The notes below the pieces were generated by a model that was not told where the DNA came from, made no database searches, and saw nothing but the letters and a program-made list of their open reading frames with translations. 64,000 bases of DNA from Halobacterium wangiae (GTDB lineage: Archaea; Halobacteriota; Halobacteria; Halobacteriales; Halobacteriaceae). The stretch spans positions 3,038,001 through 3,102,000 of the forward strand of contig NZ_CP089588.1 of the NCBI RefSeq assembly GCF_021249345.1, in the 5' to 3' direction. Numbering within the stretch: position 1 is the first letter of the stretch; every line of letters begins with the position of its first letter. This document shows, piece by piece, positions 33,998-43,311 of this stretch. A program made the position numbers and the translations under genes.

Positions 33998-34768
33998 ATG
34001 TTGCGCACGCGGGGATTGACCCGTCGGTTCGGCGGCCTGGTCGCTGTCGACCACGTCGACTTCGAACTCGGCGCGGACGAACTGTGCTCGCTCATCGGCC
34101 CGAACGGTGCCGGGAAGACGACGTTCTTCAACCTGTTGACGGGCGTGCTCGCGTCCAGCGAGGGCACCGTCGAACTCCGGTCGGGGGACGGCTGGCGGGA
34201 CGTCACCGCCGCCGCCCCGGCCGAGACGGCCCGCATGGGCGTCCACCGTTCGTACCAGATCACGAATATCTTCCCGACGAACACCGTCCTGGAGAACGTC
34301 CGGGTCGCCGCACAGGCCGACGCCGACACGGGCCGGAAGTTCTACCGCAACGTCAACGCCTTCGAGGGCCACTACGAGGAGGCCTACGAGATCCTCGAGC
34401 GCGTCGACCTAGCCGACGAGGCCGACACCGTCGCGGAGAACCTCAGCCACGGCGCTGCACGCCAGCTGGAGGTCGGCGTCGCGCTCGCCGGCGACCCGGA
34501 CGTCCTCCTGCTGGACGAACCGAACGCCGGCGTCTCCAGCGAGAGCGTCGACCGCATCGTCGACCTCATCGAGGACGTCGCCACCGACCACGCCGTGCTG
34601 CTCGTCGAACACAACATGGACATCGTGATGAACGTCAGCGACCGCGTCGTCGTCCTCGACCGCGGCTCCGTCATCGCCGACGGGCCGCCCGGGGACGTCC
34701 GCAACGACGAGGACGTCCGGCAGGCGTACCTCGGCGGCTACGAACGAGAAGCGGAGGGGACCGTATGA
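33998..34768 (+). CDS. Liv-type ABC ATPase, LivG-like
   Basis: A 256-residue ATPase. Walker A GPNGAGKTT is near residue 34, the signature NLSHGAARQLEVG near 148, Walker B VLLLDEPNAG near 168, and the H-loop VEHNMDI near 203. It powers the importer in the cytosol. Its ATG directly follows the stop of the binding-protein gene, and its stop overlaps the next ATG (ATGA). Confidence 0.93.
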   Translation: MLRTRGLTRRFGGLVAVDHVDFELGADELCSLIGPNGAGKTTFFNLLTGVLASSEGTVELRSGDGWRDVTAAAPAETARMGVHRSYQITNIFPTNTVLENVRVAAQADADTGRKFYRNVNAFEGHYEEAYEILERVDLADEADTVAENLSHGAARQLEVGVALAGDPDVLLLDEPNAGVSSESVDRIVDLIEDVATDHAVLLVEHNMDIVMNVSDRVVVLDRGSVIADGPPGDVRNDEDVRQAYLGGYEREAEGTV

Positions 34769-35460
34769 CCCTGCTCGAAGTCGAGGATGTCCACACGTAC
34801 TATGGCGAGAGCCACGTCCTCGAGGGCGTCTCCCTGGAAGTCGAGCGCGGCGAGGTGGTCGCGCTCGTCGGCCGCAACGGCGTCGGGAAGACGACGACGC
34901 TCCGGTCGATCCTCCAGTTGACGCCGCCCCGCGAGGGCGAGGTCCGCTACGATGGCGAGAGCCTCGTCGGCCTCGACACCCACGAGGTCGCCGACCGGGG
35001 CGTCGGGTGGATCCCCGAGGACCGTCGCGTGTTCGCCCACCTCACGGTCGCCGAGAACGTTCGACTCTCGGTGCCCGAGGACAGCGACGAGGAGGCGGGC
35101 CTCGAGACCGCCTTCGAGGCGTTCCCGGACCTCCGCGAACTGCGGACGCGGGACGCCGGCACGCTCTCCGGCGGGCAACAGCAGATGCTCTCTATCGCGC
35201 GTGGCCTCGTCGGCGAGAACGACCTGCTACTCGTCGACGAACCGAGCGAGGGGCTGGCGCCGCTCATCGTCCAGAACGTCGCCGACGCGCTGCGCGAGGT
35301 GGCCGAGGACACGACACTCCTGCTGGTCGAACAGAACCTCCCGCTCGCCCTCGACCTCGCGGACCGCTTCTACGTCGTCGACCACGGCACGGTCGTCGAC
35401 GAGGGGAGCACCGAGGGTGTCGGGACCGACGACGAGCGCTTCCGGAGGTTGTCGGCATGA
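34765..35460 (+). CDS. Liv-type ABC ATPase, LivF-like
   Basis: A 231-residue second ATPase of the importer. Walker A GRNGVGKTT near residue 36, signature LSGGQQQM near 132, Walker B LLLVDEPSEGLAP near 151 and H-loop VEQNLPLAL near 186. It overlaps the preceding and following genes by ATGA at both ends, so the operon is tightly coupled. Confidence 0.93.
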   Translation: MTLLEVEDVHTYYGESHVLEGVSLEVERGEVVALVGRNGVGKTTTLRSILQLTPPREGEVRYDGESLVGLDTHEVADRGVGWIPEDRRVFAHLTVAENVRLSVPEDSDEEAGLETAFEAFPDLRELRTRDAGTLSGGQQQMLSIARGLVGENDLLLVDEPSEGLAPLIVQNVADALREVAEDTTLLLVEQNLPLALDLADRFYVVDHGTVVDEGSTEGVGTDDERFRRLSA

Positions 35461-36437
35461 CCGGGCTCCCTGTCGCGGCGTTCACCGACCCGACGACCCT
35501 CTTCGAGCTGTTCGTCTCGGGGCTGGCGAAGGCGTCGCTGTACGCGATGATGGCGCTCGGACTCACCCTCATCTTCGGACTGCTCGGCGTGCTGAACTTC
35601 GCGCACGGCTCGCTGACGATGCTCGGCGCGTACCTCGCGGGCGTCGTGATGGTGACGTTCACCGGCAGCGCACCCGCCCTGCTGCTGTTCCTCGTCGCCG
35701 CCATCGTCGCCGGCGTGTTCGTCGGCGGCGTCGGCGCCGCGATGGAGGTCGGACTCATCCGGCGACTGTACGACCGACCGCCCATCTACCAGATCCTGCT
35801 GACGTTCGGCGTCACGCTCGTCATCGACGAACTGGCGCGCATCGTCGTGTTGTTCTACGGCGTCCAGCCGACCGCGGACTGGCGGACAGCGACCCAGACG
35901 AAGCCCGTGTCGATGGGCGAGTCACTCGACGTGCTTGGCGCCTCCGTCGGGAACCTCGAACTGTTCCAGATCGCGTGGGGCGTGCTCACCGTCGCCGCCG
36001 TGTGGGCGTTCCTCAACCGGACGCGCTACGGGCTCGTCGTGCGCGCGGGCACCGAGGACGACGAGATGGCAGCCGCGCTCGGCATCGACGTCCGGCGGGT
36101 GTTCACCGTCGTCTTCGCGCTCGGCGCCGCCCTCGCCGGCGTCGCCGGCGCGCTGTTGATGTGGGACTCCGTCTGGGGTGCGAGCGTCCCGCTCGCCTCC
36201 GAGACGCTGCTCCCGGCGTTCGTCGTCGTCATCGTCGGCGGCCTCGGGTCGTTCCGGGGCTCGGTCCTGGCGGCGCTGCTCGTCGGCATGGTCGACGCCG
36301 TGATGACCCACGTCTTCGACCTGGGCATCGTCACGTTCTCCGGGCTCTCGGAGCTCACCATCTTCCTCATCCTCGTCGGCGTGCTCGTCGTGCGACCGCA
36401 GGGGATCTCGGGACTAGCGGAGGTGGGGGGCCATTAG
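35457..36437 (+). CDS. Liv-type ABC permease, LivH-like
   Basis: A 326-residue membrane permease with about eight helices. LLGVLNFAHGSLTMLGAYLA is the NFAHG motif of LivH, and the cytoplasmic loop GLVVRAGTEDDEMAAALGIDVRRV is the EAA-like segment contacting the ATPases. The C-terminus VVRPQGISGL is typical. It is coupled by ATGA to the upstream ATPase. Confidence 0.92.
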   Translation: MTGLPVAAFTDPTTLFELFVSGLAKASLYAMMALGLTLIFGLLGVLNFAHGSLTMLGAYLAGVVMVTFTGSAPALLLFLVAAIVAGVFVGGVGAAMEVGLIRRLYDRPPIYQILLTFGVTLVIDELARIVVLFYGVQPTADWRTATQTKPVSMGESLDVLGASVGNLELFQIAWGVLTVAAVWAFLNRTRYGLVVRAGTEDDEMAAALGIDVRRVFTVVFALGAALAGVAGALLMWDSVWGASVPLASETLLPAFVVVIVGGLGSFRGSVLAALLVGMVDAVMTHVFDLGIVTFSGLSELTIFLILVGVLVVRPQGISGLAEVGGH

Positions 36438-36486
36438 CACCGAGACGGTCGGTCGCGAGGACGCGGCCGACACGGAGACCAGCTGG

Positions 36487-37713
36487 GTGCGCCAGTACGC
36501 CCGCGACCACGTCGCCCACCTGCTCGTGGTCGCGTTCTTCGGTATCTACCCGCTGATCTACTCGTTCTTCGGCGGCGTCGCCGAGTTCGAGGCGTTCCTC
36601 CCACGGACGGAGACGATGATCGCCGTCTTCTACTTCGGGCTGTTCGCGATGAGCTTCGACTTCATCAGCGGCTACACGGGCTACCTCTCCTTCGGGCACG
36701 CCGCGTTCTACGGCACCGGCGGCTACTTCGTCGTGCTCGTCGCGAGCGGGAAGATTCCGCTGCTCCCCGCGGGCACGCCGTTCATGGTGAGTCTGCTGCT
36801 CGCCGGCGTGCTCGCCGCGCTGCTCGCGGTGCTCATCGGGACCGTGTCGTTCCGGCTCTCCGGGGTCTACTTCGCGATGATCACGCTGGGCTTCGCGCAG
36901 GTGCTGTACGTCCTGATGCGGGACTGGGACTACCTCGGGTCGAACCCCCGGGACGGCGTCTCCGTGAGCAACGACCTCCACCCCGAGGGCTTCGAGATCG
37001 GGGTGCCGTTCGTCGACCAGCTCAGCTTCGCCATCGGGCCGCTGCGTGGCGACGAACTCGAACTCCTCTTCCTCGACTTCGGCGCCACCGAGGTGTCCTA
37101 CTACATGGTCGGTGTCGTGGTGCTGGTCTGCTACCTCGCGATGCAGCGGATGGTTCACTCGCCGTTCGGGCGCGTGCTCGTCGCCATCCGCGAGAACGAG
37201 GAGCGCGCCCGTGCGGTCGGCTACGACACGTTCCGGTACAAGCTCGCGGCGTTCGCCGCCAGCGGCTTCTTCGCTGGCATCGCGGGCGGCCTGTTCGCGG
37301 GCTACCGACGGTCGGTGACCCCGGACAACTCGCTGTACTTCCTCGTCAGCGGTGACGCGCTGCTGGCCTCGATCATCGGCGGGTTCGGCACGCTCGCGGG
37401 ACCGCTGTACGGGCGCCTGTTCGACCGCACCGTCCGCGAGTTCCTCTCGAAGACGGGCGGTGGCGGCGGGCTGCTACCACTGCTGCGGGAGTACGTTCCC
37501 ACGAGCGTCCTCGACACCCCGGTCCTGAACGGGATGACCGTCGGGCAGGGAATCGAGACGTTCCTGAACGGGCACGCCGCGCTGTACCTCGGCGTCGTCT
37601 TCGTGGTGTTCGTGCTGTACGTCCCGGGCGGCCTGCTCGGGTCGGTCCGCGACCGACTCGGTGGCACCGTGGCGAAACGCCTCCCCGACTACCTCGCCAA
37701 CCTCCGACGATGA
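36487..37713 (+). CDS. Liv-type ABC permease, LivM-like
   Basis: A 408-residue permease with about ten helices. SGYTGYLSFGHAAFYGTGGY is the LivM signature, and IRENEERARAVGYDTFRYKLAAFAASGFFAG is the ATPase-contact loop. The start is uncertain: GTG at 36487 gives this length. The frame is open upstream to an ATT at 36433 just beyond the LivH stop, so the N-terminus might be 18 residues longer. Its stop overlaps the start of the KAS III-like gene (ATGA). An unusual 60-residue insertion (around residues 150-195) lies in a cytosolic or external loop. Confidence 0.9.
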   Translation: MRQYARDHVAHLLVVAFFGIYPLIYSFFGGVAEFEAFLPRTETMIAVFYFGLFAMSFDFISGYTGYLSFGHAAFYGTGGYFVVLVASGKIPLLPAGTPFMVSLLLAGVLAALLAVLIGTVSFRLSGVYFAMITLGFAQVLYVLMRDWDYLGSNPRDGVSVSNDLHPEGFEIGVPFVDQLSFAIGPLRGDELELLFLDFGATEVSYYMVGVVVLVCYLAMQRMVHSPFGRVLVAIRENEERARAVGYDTFRYKLAAFAASGFFAGIAGGLFAGYRRSVTPDNSLYFLVSGDALLASIIGGFGTLAGPLYGRLFDRTVREFLSKTGGGGGLLPLLREYVPTSVLDTPVLNGMTVGQGIETFLNGHAALYLGVVFVVFVLYVPGGLLGSVRDRLGGTVAKRLPDYLANLRR

Positions 37714-38723
37714 CCGTCTCGTTGACTGGCTACGGCGTCTACACGCCAGACGAGGTCATCACCGGCGAGGAGATCGCCGCCCGGAGCGGGGTTCCTGAGG
37801 ACGTCGTCGTCGAGAAGATGGGCATCCGCGAGACGCACGTCTGCCCACCCGACGACGACCACGTCACCGACATGTGTGTCGAAGCGGCCGAAGACGCGCT
37901 CGCGGACGCCGACCTCGACCCGGTGGACCTCGACCTGGTACTCTACCACGGCAGCGAGTTCAAGGACTACGTCGTGTGGAGCGCCGCCGCGAACGTCGCC
38001 GAGCGACTCGGCGCCGAGAACGCGTACGCGACGGAGAGTTACACGCTCTGTGCGGGCGCGCCGCTCGCCATCCGGCAGACGCGCGCCCAGATACAGACAG
38101 GTGACGTGGACACGGCGCTGCTCGTCGCCGCGAGCCGCGAGGAGGACCTCGTGGACTACAGTGACGAGGACGCGTCGTTCATGTTCAACTTCGGGAGCGG
38201 CGCCTCCGCGTTCGTGCTCGAACGCGACGCCGGCGACCGAACGCGGGCGGTCGTCCACGAGAGCGCCGCCCTCACGGACGGCAGCTTCTCCGAGGACGTG
38301 ATCATGCCAGCGGGCGGGTCGAAACACCCGCCGACCCACGAGACGGTGGACGCTGGCATGCACTCGCTCACCGTCGCGTCCGACGACATGAAAGAACGCA
38401 TCGCGCCCGTGAGCGGGCCGAACTTCCTGTCCGTCGCCGACGACGCCCTGGACCTGTCGGAGCTGACCAGGGGGGACGTCGACTTCGTCGCGCTCACGCA
38501 CATGAAGCGGTCGTTCCACAACTGGCTGACCGACGAACTCGGCGTCGGCGACGACGACCACCACTACCTCGACGAGTACGGCCACGTCCAGAGTGTGGAC
38601 CAGGCGCTCGCACTCGACGAGGGACTGCGGGCCGGGAACGTCGAATCGGGGGACACTGTGCTCTTCCTCGCGGCCGGCACGGGCTACACCTGGGCGGCGA
38701 CCGCCCTGGAGTGGCGCGGCTGA
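37710..38723 (+). CDS. KAS III-like thiolase-fold protein
   Basis: A 337-residue protein of the FabH/ketoacyl synthase III family. The active Cys is C114 in YTLCAGAPLA, and a His equivalent is H264 in ALTHMKRSF. FabH normally has Asn in YGNTS as the third residue; here the same place reads YGHVQ (290-294), so decarboxylative condensation may be impaired. It may instead catalyse acyl transfer or hydrolysis. It is the last gene of the importer operon and starts within the LivM stop codon, which suggests a role with the imported substrate. Confidence 0.82.
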   Translation: MTVSLTGYGVYTPDEVITGEEIAARSGVPEDVVVEKMGIRETHVCPPDDDHVTDMCVEAAEDALADADLDPVDLDLVLYHGSEFKDYVVWSAAANVAERLGAENAYATESYTLCAGAPLAIRQTRAQIQTGDVDTALLVAASREEDLVDYSDEDASFMFNFGSGASAFVLERDAGDRTRAVVHESAALTDGSFSEDVIMPAGGSKHPPTHETVDAGMHSLTVASDDMKERIAPVSGPNFLSVADDALDLSELTRGDVDFVALTHMKRSFHNWLTDELGVGDDDHHYLDEYGHVQSVDQALALDEGLRAGNVESGDTVLFLAAGTGYTWAATALEWRG

Positions 38724-38726
38724 CTG

Positions 38727-39062
38727 TCAGCCCACCTCCGGTACGGGCGGGTCGGCGCCCGCGCGCTCTCTCCGGACGTTCTCGACGGTCTCGACGCCGA
38801 AGCCGTCCGCGAGGACGCTCTGGCCGGCCGTCTCGACGCCGGGCGCGTCCTCGACGTCGAGAGTGACCGTCACCGTCGCGTCGACCTGGAGGTCGTTGAG
38901 CCGCGGTCGGAGGTTGGTCACGTCGACGGCCTCGACGCTCCGGACGGCGGCGATTCGAGCGACGACGCCCTCGGCACCGCTGTCGAGGTCGCCGCTGTCG
39001 TTGCGCGGTACGTGCATCGTGAGGTCCGCGACGACGCGGACCGACTGGCTGGTCGTTGCCAT
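38727..39062 (-). CDS. Small haloarchaeal protein of unknown function
   Basis: A 111-residue acidic protein with alternating beta-like stretches (QSVRVVADLTMHVPR, VDATVTVTLDVEDAP) and two short helices. It could be a small alpha/beta sensory domain. No motif is recognised. The ATG at 39060-39062 is chosen. It converges with the KAS III-like gene with a 3-base gap. Confidence 0.65.
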   Translation of the reverse strand: MATTSQSVRVVADLTMHVPRNDSGDLDSGAEGVVARIAAVRSVEAVDVTNLRPRLNDLQVDATVTVTLDVEDAPGVETAGQSVLADGFGVETVENVRRERAGADPPVPEVG

Positions 39063-39498
39063 AGACTCCCGCCGAGAGTCGAACTCGGTCGGTTCCACGG
39101 GTGTGCCCGTCGGGAGTGGACACAGCCCGCGCTCACCAGTTGTCCCACGAGGAAGACGCGCAGTCACCGTCACTGGAGGGAGACGGCGTCCGCGTCCTCC
39201 CCGGGGGGTGTCGCCACGTTACGCGGCGAGGGTGGACGCGGACTGCGCGTTCGGGTGATATCCGGCGACCACGAATCCCACGAGAGAGCGCTCGAAGCAG
39301 CCGCTGATGTCAGCGGCGGCCCCTGCGTGGAGTGTGATCGTCATCGGTGTGTCACCTGGTGTCGGGCTCGGACGGTCCGAGCCACGGTTCGATTGCTACG
39401 TCAACCCCCCGTGCAATAAGTTTTGTTCCGGTGTGAGAGACGCTATCACTGGTGTCGGCGGCGTTTCGAGGACTGGACTGACTCGCCGGATCGGACCG
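39063..39498. other. Intergenic region, no gene seen
   Basis: A 436-base region upstream of the small minus-strand gene and after the stop of the PQQ-type gene. It is GC-rich except for an AT island at 39412-39425 (CAATAAGTTTTGTT). Promoter elements of the small gene should be at its left end, but no strong TATA box is visible. No tRNA, CRISPR or coding pattern is seen. Confidence 0.4.
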
Positions 39499-40710
39499 CT
39501 AGCTGGACGCCGGTCGGCCGAGCACCACGAGTTCGTCGCGAGCACCGACGAAGAGATGCTGGCCGGCGACGACGGGTGCGGTCGTGAAGTCGTGTGTCGC
39601 CGACCACCGGACGTCGGGGCGTTCAGCGTCGGTCTCGATAGCTCGCAGTTGCTGGTCGGCGCCGACGTAGTAGACGAGTCCGTTACACACCGCCGGCGAG
39701 TACCGACGCTGCCCGCCGACAAGTGATGCGGTGCCGTCGTCACCAGTCGTGAACTCCCACTGTGTGCTCCCGCCGGCCGCGTCGAGTGCGTGTAGCGTTC
39801 CGGCTGCGTCGACGACGAACAGTCGATCGCTGCCGACTGCGGGCGACGCCATGACCGAACTACCCAGTTCCCGTTCCCAGTACTCGTCGCCGTCGAGTCC
39901 GAGCGCGTAGACGTGACCGCGCTCGAGTTCACGGGTTCCGGAGGCCGCGTAGACGGTGTCGCCGGCGACTACCACACTGGCCTGTAGCCAGTCGTCGCGG
40001 ACCGCGTGCTGCCACCGGTCTTCGCCGGTCTCGACGTCGAACGCACGAACCAGACCGCTCATGTCACCGACGATCACCTGCCCGTCGGCGACCGCAGGTG
40101 GGGCCTCGAGCAATCCCGTCTCCCGCTGCCAGTCCACGCTGCCGTCGTCGACAGCGAGCGCGTACAGCGCCGGCGACCCGTCCGCCGTGGCGACGTAGGC
40201 CGTCCCGTCGACTGCCGTCACGCCGGTGACCTCACCAGCGAACGGTTCCACCCACTGTTGTGACTCCTCGCGGAACGCCTGCAGTCGGTGGCCGTCGGGA
40301 CAGAGCACCGTGCCGTCGTGGACCGTCACCGGGCCGGACGCGCTCTCGAGGTCACGTTCCCAGCGAACGCTCCCGTCCCTGGCGTCGAACGCGAGCAACC
40401 GCGATTCGCGGACGGAGGGGACCAGAACAGTGTCCCCGAACGCCATCGGTTCGTGGCGGAACCGGGCGTTCTCGACGGTTCCCTGCCAGGCGACGCCGGG
40501 CGCGTTTCCCGGGCCCGGGACACCCGCACGAGCGGAGTTCCGGGCGTCCAGCCGCGGAGACTGCCACCCCGTGCCCACGCCAGTCGGTGCTGGCGCCTCG
40601 CGGTCGAAGACGCTCGTCTGGGCGTCACTGGACCCCATACAGCCAGCGAGTCCGGTCGTCGCGAGCGCTGCAGCTGTCCCGAGTGACTGGAGGAGGGCGC
40701 GGCGGCGCAT
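39499..40710 (-). CDS. PQQ-like beta-propeller lipoprotein
   Basis: A 403-residue exported protein. Its N-terminus has a basic signal (MRRRALLQSLG) and a lipobox LAGC, so it is likely anchored outside. The rest is a seven- to eight-bladed propeller with repeated blades such as LLAFDARDGSVRWERDLES, LYALAVDDGSVDWQRETG and VRAFDVETGEDRWQHAV (the A.d..tG...W pattern). Members of this family are usually structural or binding proteins rather than true quinoproteins. The start is the ATG at 40708-40710. An AAAACTTACT box on its strand about 25 bases upstream is the likely promoter. Confidence 0.87.
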   Translation of the reverse strand: MRRRALLQSLGTAAALATTGLAGCMGSSDAQTSVFDREAPAPTGVGTGWQSPRLDARNSARAGVPGPGNAPGVAWQGTVENARFRHEPMAFGDTVLVPSVRESRLLAFDARDGSVRWERDLESASGPVTVHDGTVLCPDGHRLQAFREESQQWVEPFAGEVTGVTAVDGTAYVATADGSPALYALAVDDGSVDWQRETGLLEAPPAVADGQVIVGDMSGLVRAFDVETGEDRWQHAVRDDWLQASVVVAGDTVYAASGTRELERGHVYALGLDGDEYWERELGSSVMASPAVGSDRLFVVDAAGTLHALDAAGGSTQWEFTTGDDGTASLVGGQRRYSPAVCNGLVYYVGADQQLRAIETDAERPDVRWSATHDFTTAPVVAGQHLFVGARDELVVLGRPASS

Positions 40711-40824
40711 ACGACAACCACAGACAACGCCCGAGTAAGTTTTGTGGCCTCGCCCGGGCGACTGCACCGCCGCCGAATTGCCGTCGGCCGTGGAGTTATC
40801 AGCCCCGGCCGGGTACTGCCGGCC

Positions 40825-41709
40825 GTGCTCCGCCAGCGCCTCCCGTCGGTCGGCCACGACACCGTTGGCGTCCTCCTCGTCCTCGTCTCCGCGGCCGGAT
40901 TCGGGACACTCGGCATCTTCGGCGTCTACGCCCAGCGCGCCGGCCTCTCCATCCCGACGGTGCTCGTCTACCGGTTCGTGCTGGCGACCCTGATCGTCTG
41001 GGGGCTGCTCGCGTGGACCGGACGACTGACGCTGCTCCGCGGCCGCGCGCTGGCGACCGGCCTCGGCCTCGGCGCGTTCGGCTACGCGGCGATGAGCGGG
41101 CTCTACTTCCTCGGTCTGGAGTTCATGACGCCCGGGATGGTCGCCATCGTCCTCTACACGTACCCGGCGTTCGTCGTCGTGCTCGCGGTGCTGGCCATCG
41201 GCGAGCAGGTCGGCCCGAAGACGGTGGTCGCGCTCGCGCTCTCGCTGGGCGGCGTGGCGCTCGCCATCGGCGCGAACCCGGCCGGCGCGTCGGTCGTCGG
41301 CATCCTCATCGTGCTCGGCGCCTCCATCGCCTACGCCGCCTACATCACGCTCTCCCGGCGGATGCTCGTCTCCACGCACCCGCTGGTGTTGACCGCCCAC
41401 GTCCTCCCCGCGGCCGGCGTCACGTTCGTCGCCATCGGCGCTGGAACTGGCTCGCTGACGGTGCCGTCTGCGGCGTCCACGTGGGGCGTTCTCGTCGGCA
41501 TCGGGACACTCGCGACGGCCATCCCGGTGTTCACGTTCTTCGCGGGACTGGAACGCATCGGTGCCAGCCGGAGCGGCATCGTCAGCACCGTCGAACCCCC
41601 GATTACGGTGGCGCTCGGCGCGGTCCTCTTCGGCGACCCCGTCACCGTCGTCACGGTGGTCGGCGGTGCGCTCATCCTCTCCGCCGTCGTCGTCCTCCAC
41701 AGGCGGTGA
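40825..41709 (+). CDS. EamA-family (DMT) transporter
   Basis: A 294-residue permease with ten helices in two EamA halves. The first helix pattern is GVLLVLVSAAGFGTLGIFGVYA and the C-terminal repeat contains GASRSGIVSTVEPPITVALGAVLFGD, the conserved end of the second EamA unit. Likely an exporter of small metabolites. GTG at 40825 is preferred because a GAGTTATC box is about 25-30 bases before it. A longer frame from 40744 would add a basic, non-conserved N-terminus. Confidence 0.87.
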   Translation: MLRQRLPSVGHDTVGVLLVLVSAAGFGTLGIFGVYAQRAGLSIPTVLVYRFVLATLIVWGLLAWTGRLTLLRGRALATGLGLGAFGYAAMSGLYFLGLEFMTPGMVAIVLYTYPAFVVVLAVLAIGEQVGPKTVVALALSLGGVALAIGANPAGASVVGILIVLGASIAYAAYITLSRRMLVSTHPLVLTAHVLPAAGVTFVAIGAGTGSLTVPSAASTWGVLVGIGTLATAIPVFTFFAGLERIGASRSGIVSTVEPPITVALGAVLFGDPVTVVTVVGGALILSAVVVLHRR

Positions 41710-41727
41710 GGGCCGGACGCGGCCCGG

Positions 41728-43311
41728 CTACTCCACGGGAATCTCGACGAGCGTCATCCCGTCACCGCCGACGGCGTCGGCGAGGACGGCTCGTAGTTCC
41801 GCGGCCGACTCCGGGCGGTAGCCGTCGACGCCGAAGCTCTCGGCGAACGTCACGAGGTCCGGATTGGTCAGCTTCGTGCCGAACGACTCCCCGGTGTGGT
41901 CCTCCTGCTTCTCGGAGATGAGGCCGTAGTCGTCGTCGACGAACACCACGATGGTGTAGCCACAGCCGACGCGCATGGCAGTCTCGATCTCTGCGGCGTT
42001 CATCAGGAAGCCGCCGTCGCCGGTCGCCGCGACGACGTTCGTGTCGACGGCGAGGTCGGCCGCGAGTCCGCCCGGAACCGCGATGCCCATCGACGCGAGG
42101 CCGTTCGAGACGATGCAGGTGTTGGACTCGTACGTCGGGAAGCGCTGGGCGATGGCCATCTTGTGGCTGCCGACGTCCGAGACCAGCACGTCGTCGTCGG
42201 CCATCACGTCCCGGAACACGGGGAGCACGCCCTCGACGGTGAACGGCGCTTCGGGGGCGGGTTCTCTGGAGACGTCCGCGACGATCTGTTCCCGGAGGTC
42301 CGCGTACCAGTCGACGTCGAACTCGACGGCGACGTCCACACACCAGTCGGTGAGCGCCTCGAGGGTCCGGCCGACGTCGGCGATCACCTCGACGTCCGGC
42401 GTGTACGCCTCGTACACCTCGGCCGGTTCGCTGTCGACGTGGACGACCGCGGCGTCGCCGAGCCCCCACTCGGCGGGGTCGTGTTCGGCGATGTCGTAGC
42501 CGACGGTGACGACGAGGTCGGCCTGTTCGATGGCGCTGGCGGCCTCCCCGTCGTCGCCAGAGTCGAGTGTCATCAGCGAGTGGTCGTCGTCGTCCGAGAC
42601 CGCGCCCTTCCCCATGTACGTCGAGACGACCGGGAGGTCCTTCGCGGCGGCCAGTTCGCGGAGCTGCGACGCCGCGCCCGTGCGAACGGCGCCGTTGCCG
42701 GCGATGAGCAGCGGCCGTTCGGCGCCCCGGAACAGCGACTTCACGCGCTCCAGGACGTCGGCCTCCGGGGCGCCGACGCTCACGCGCTCGCGGGTCGGGA
42801 GCGGGCGCGTCTCCGTCTCCTCGCCCGCGACGTCCTCGGGGAGTTCGAGGTGGGTCGCGCCCGGCTTCTCGTACTGGGCGACCTTGAACGCCTTGCGCAC
42901 CGACTCGTGGACGATGTCGGGATCATTGAGCTGGGTGTTCCACTTCGTGATGGGCGCGAAGAGTTCGACGACGTCGAGGGCCTGGTGGCTCTCCTTGTGG
43001 AGCCGTTCGAGGCCGCCCTGGGCGGTGATCGCCACCAGCGGACTCTTGTCGAGGTGGGCGTCGGCGACGCCGGTGAGCAGGTTCGTCGCGCCCGGCCCGA
43101 GCGTCGAGAGACAGACGCCCGCCTCGCCGGTCAGTCGACCGTGGACGTCCGCCATGAACGCCCCGCCCTGCTCGTGTCGCACCGGCACGAAGGTCACCCC
43201 GGAGTCCCGCAGCGAGAACAGGAGGTCCTCCATCTCTTCGCCGGGCACGCCGAAGACGTGTTCGACGCCCTCGCGTTCGAGGCACTCGACGAGGAGGTCG
43301 GATGCCCGCAT
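41728..43311 (-). CDS. Acetolactate synthase-like TPP enzyme
   Basis: A 527-residue thiamine-diphosphate enzyme with the three-domain fold of acetolactate synthase. The catalytic Glu is E47 in RHEQGGAFMAD, and the TPP-binding region is GDGGFLMN (about 430-437). The middle domain has VGYDIAEHDP. The ALS catalytic subunit, glyoxylate carboligase or an aldehyde-transferring relative could each fit; no small regulatory subunit is adjacent. It overlaps no base of the preceding aldehyde dehydrogenase, but the ATG at 43311 is next to that gene's stop, so they are co-transcribed. Confidence 0.85.
   Translation of the reverse strand: MRASDLLVECLEREGVEHVFGVPGEEMEDLLFSLRDSGVTFVPVRHEQGGAFMADVHGRLTGEAGVCLSTLGPGATNLLTGVADAHLDKSPLVAITAQGGLERLHKESHQALDVVELFAPITKWNTQLNDPDIVHESVRKAFKVAQYEKPGATHLELPEDVAGEETETRPLPTRERVSVGAPEADVLERVKSLFRGAERPLLIAGNGAVRTGAASQLRELAAAKDLPVVSTYMGKGAVSDDDDHSLMTLDSGDDGEAASAIEQADLVVTVGYDIAEHDPAEWGLGDAAVVHVDSEPAEVYEAYTPDVEVIADVGRTLEALTDWCVDVAVEFDVDWYADLREQIVADVSREPAPEAPFTVEGVLPVFRDVMADDDVLVSDVGSHKMAIAQRFPTYESNTCIVSNGLASMGIAVPGGLAADLAVDTNVVAATGDGGFLMNAAEIETAMRVGCGYTIVVFVDDDYGLISEKQEDHTGESFGTKLTNPDLVTFAESFGVDGYRPESAAELRAVLADAVGGDGMTLVEIPVE

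Noticed and set aside
32639-37713. Calling the importer a branched-chain amino-acid transporter
   Set aside because: Family membership is clear, but the ligand is not readable from the sequence and the gene context points to acids.
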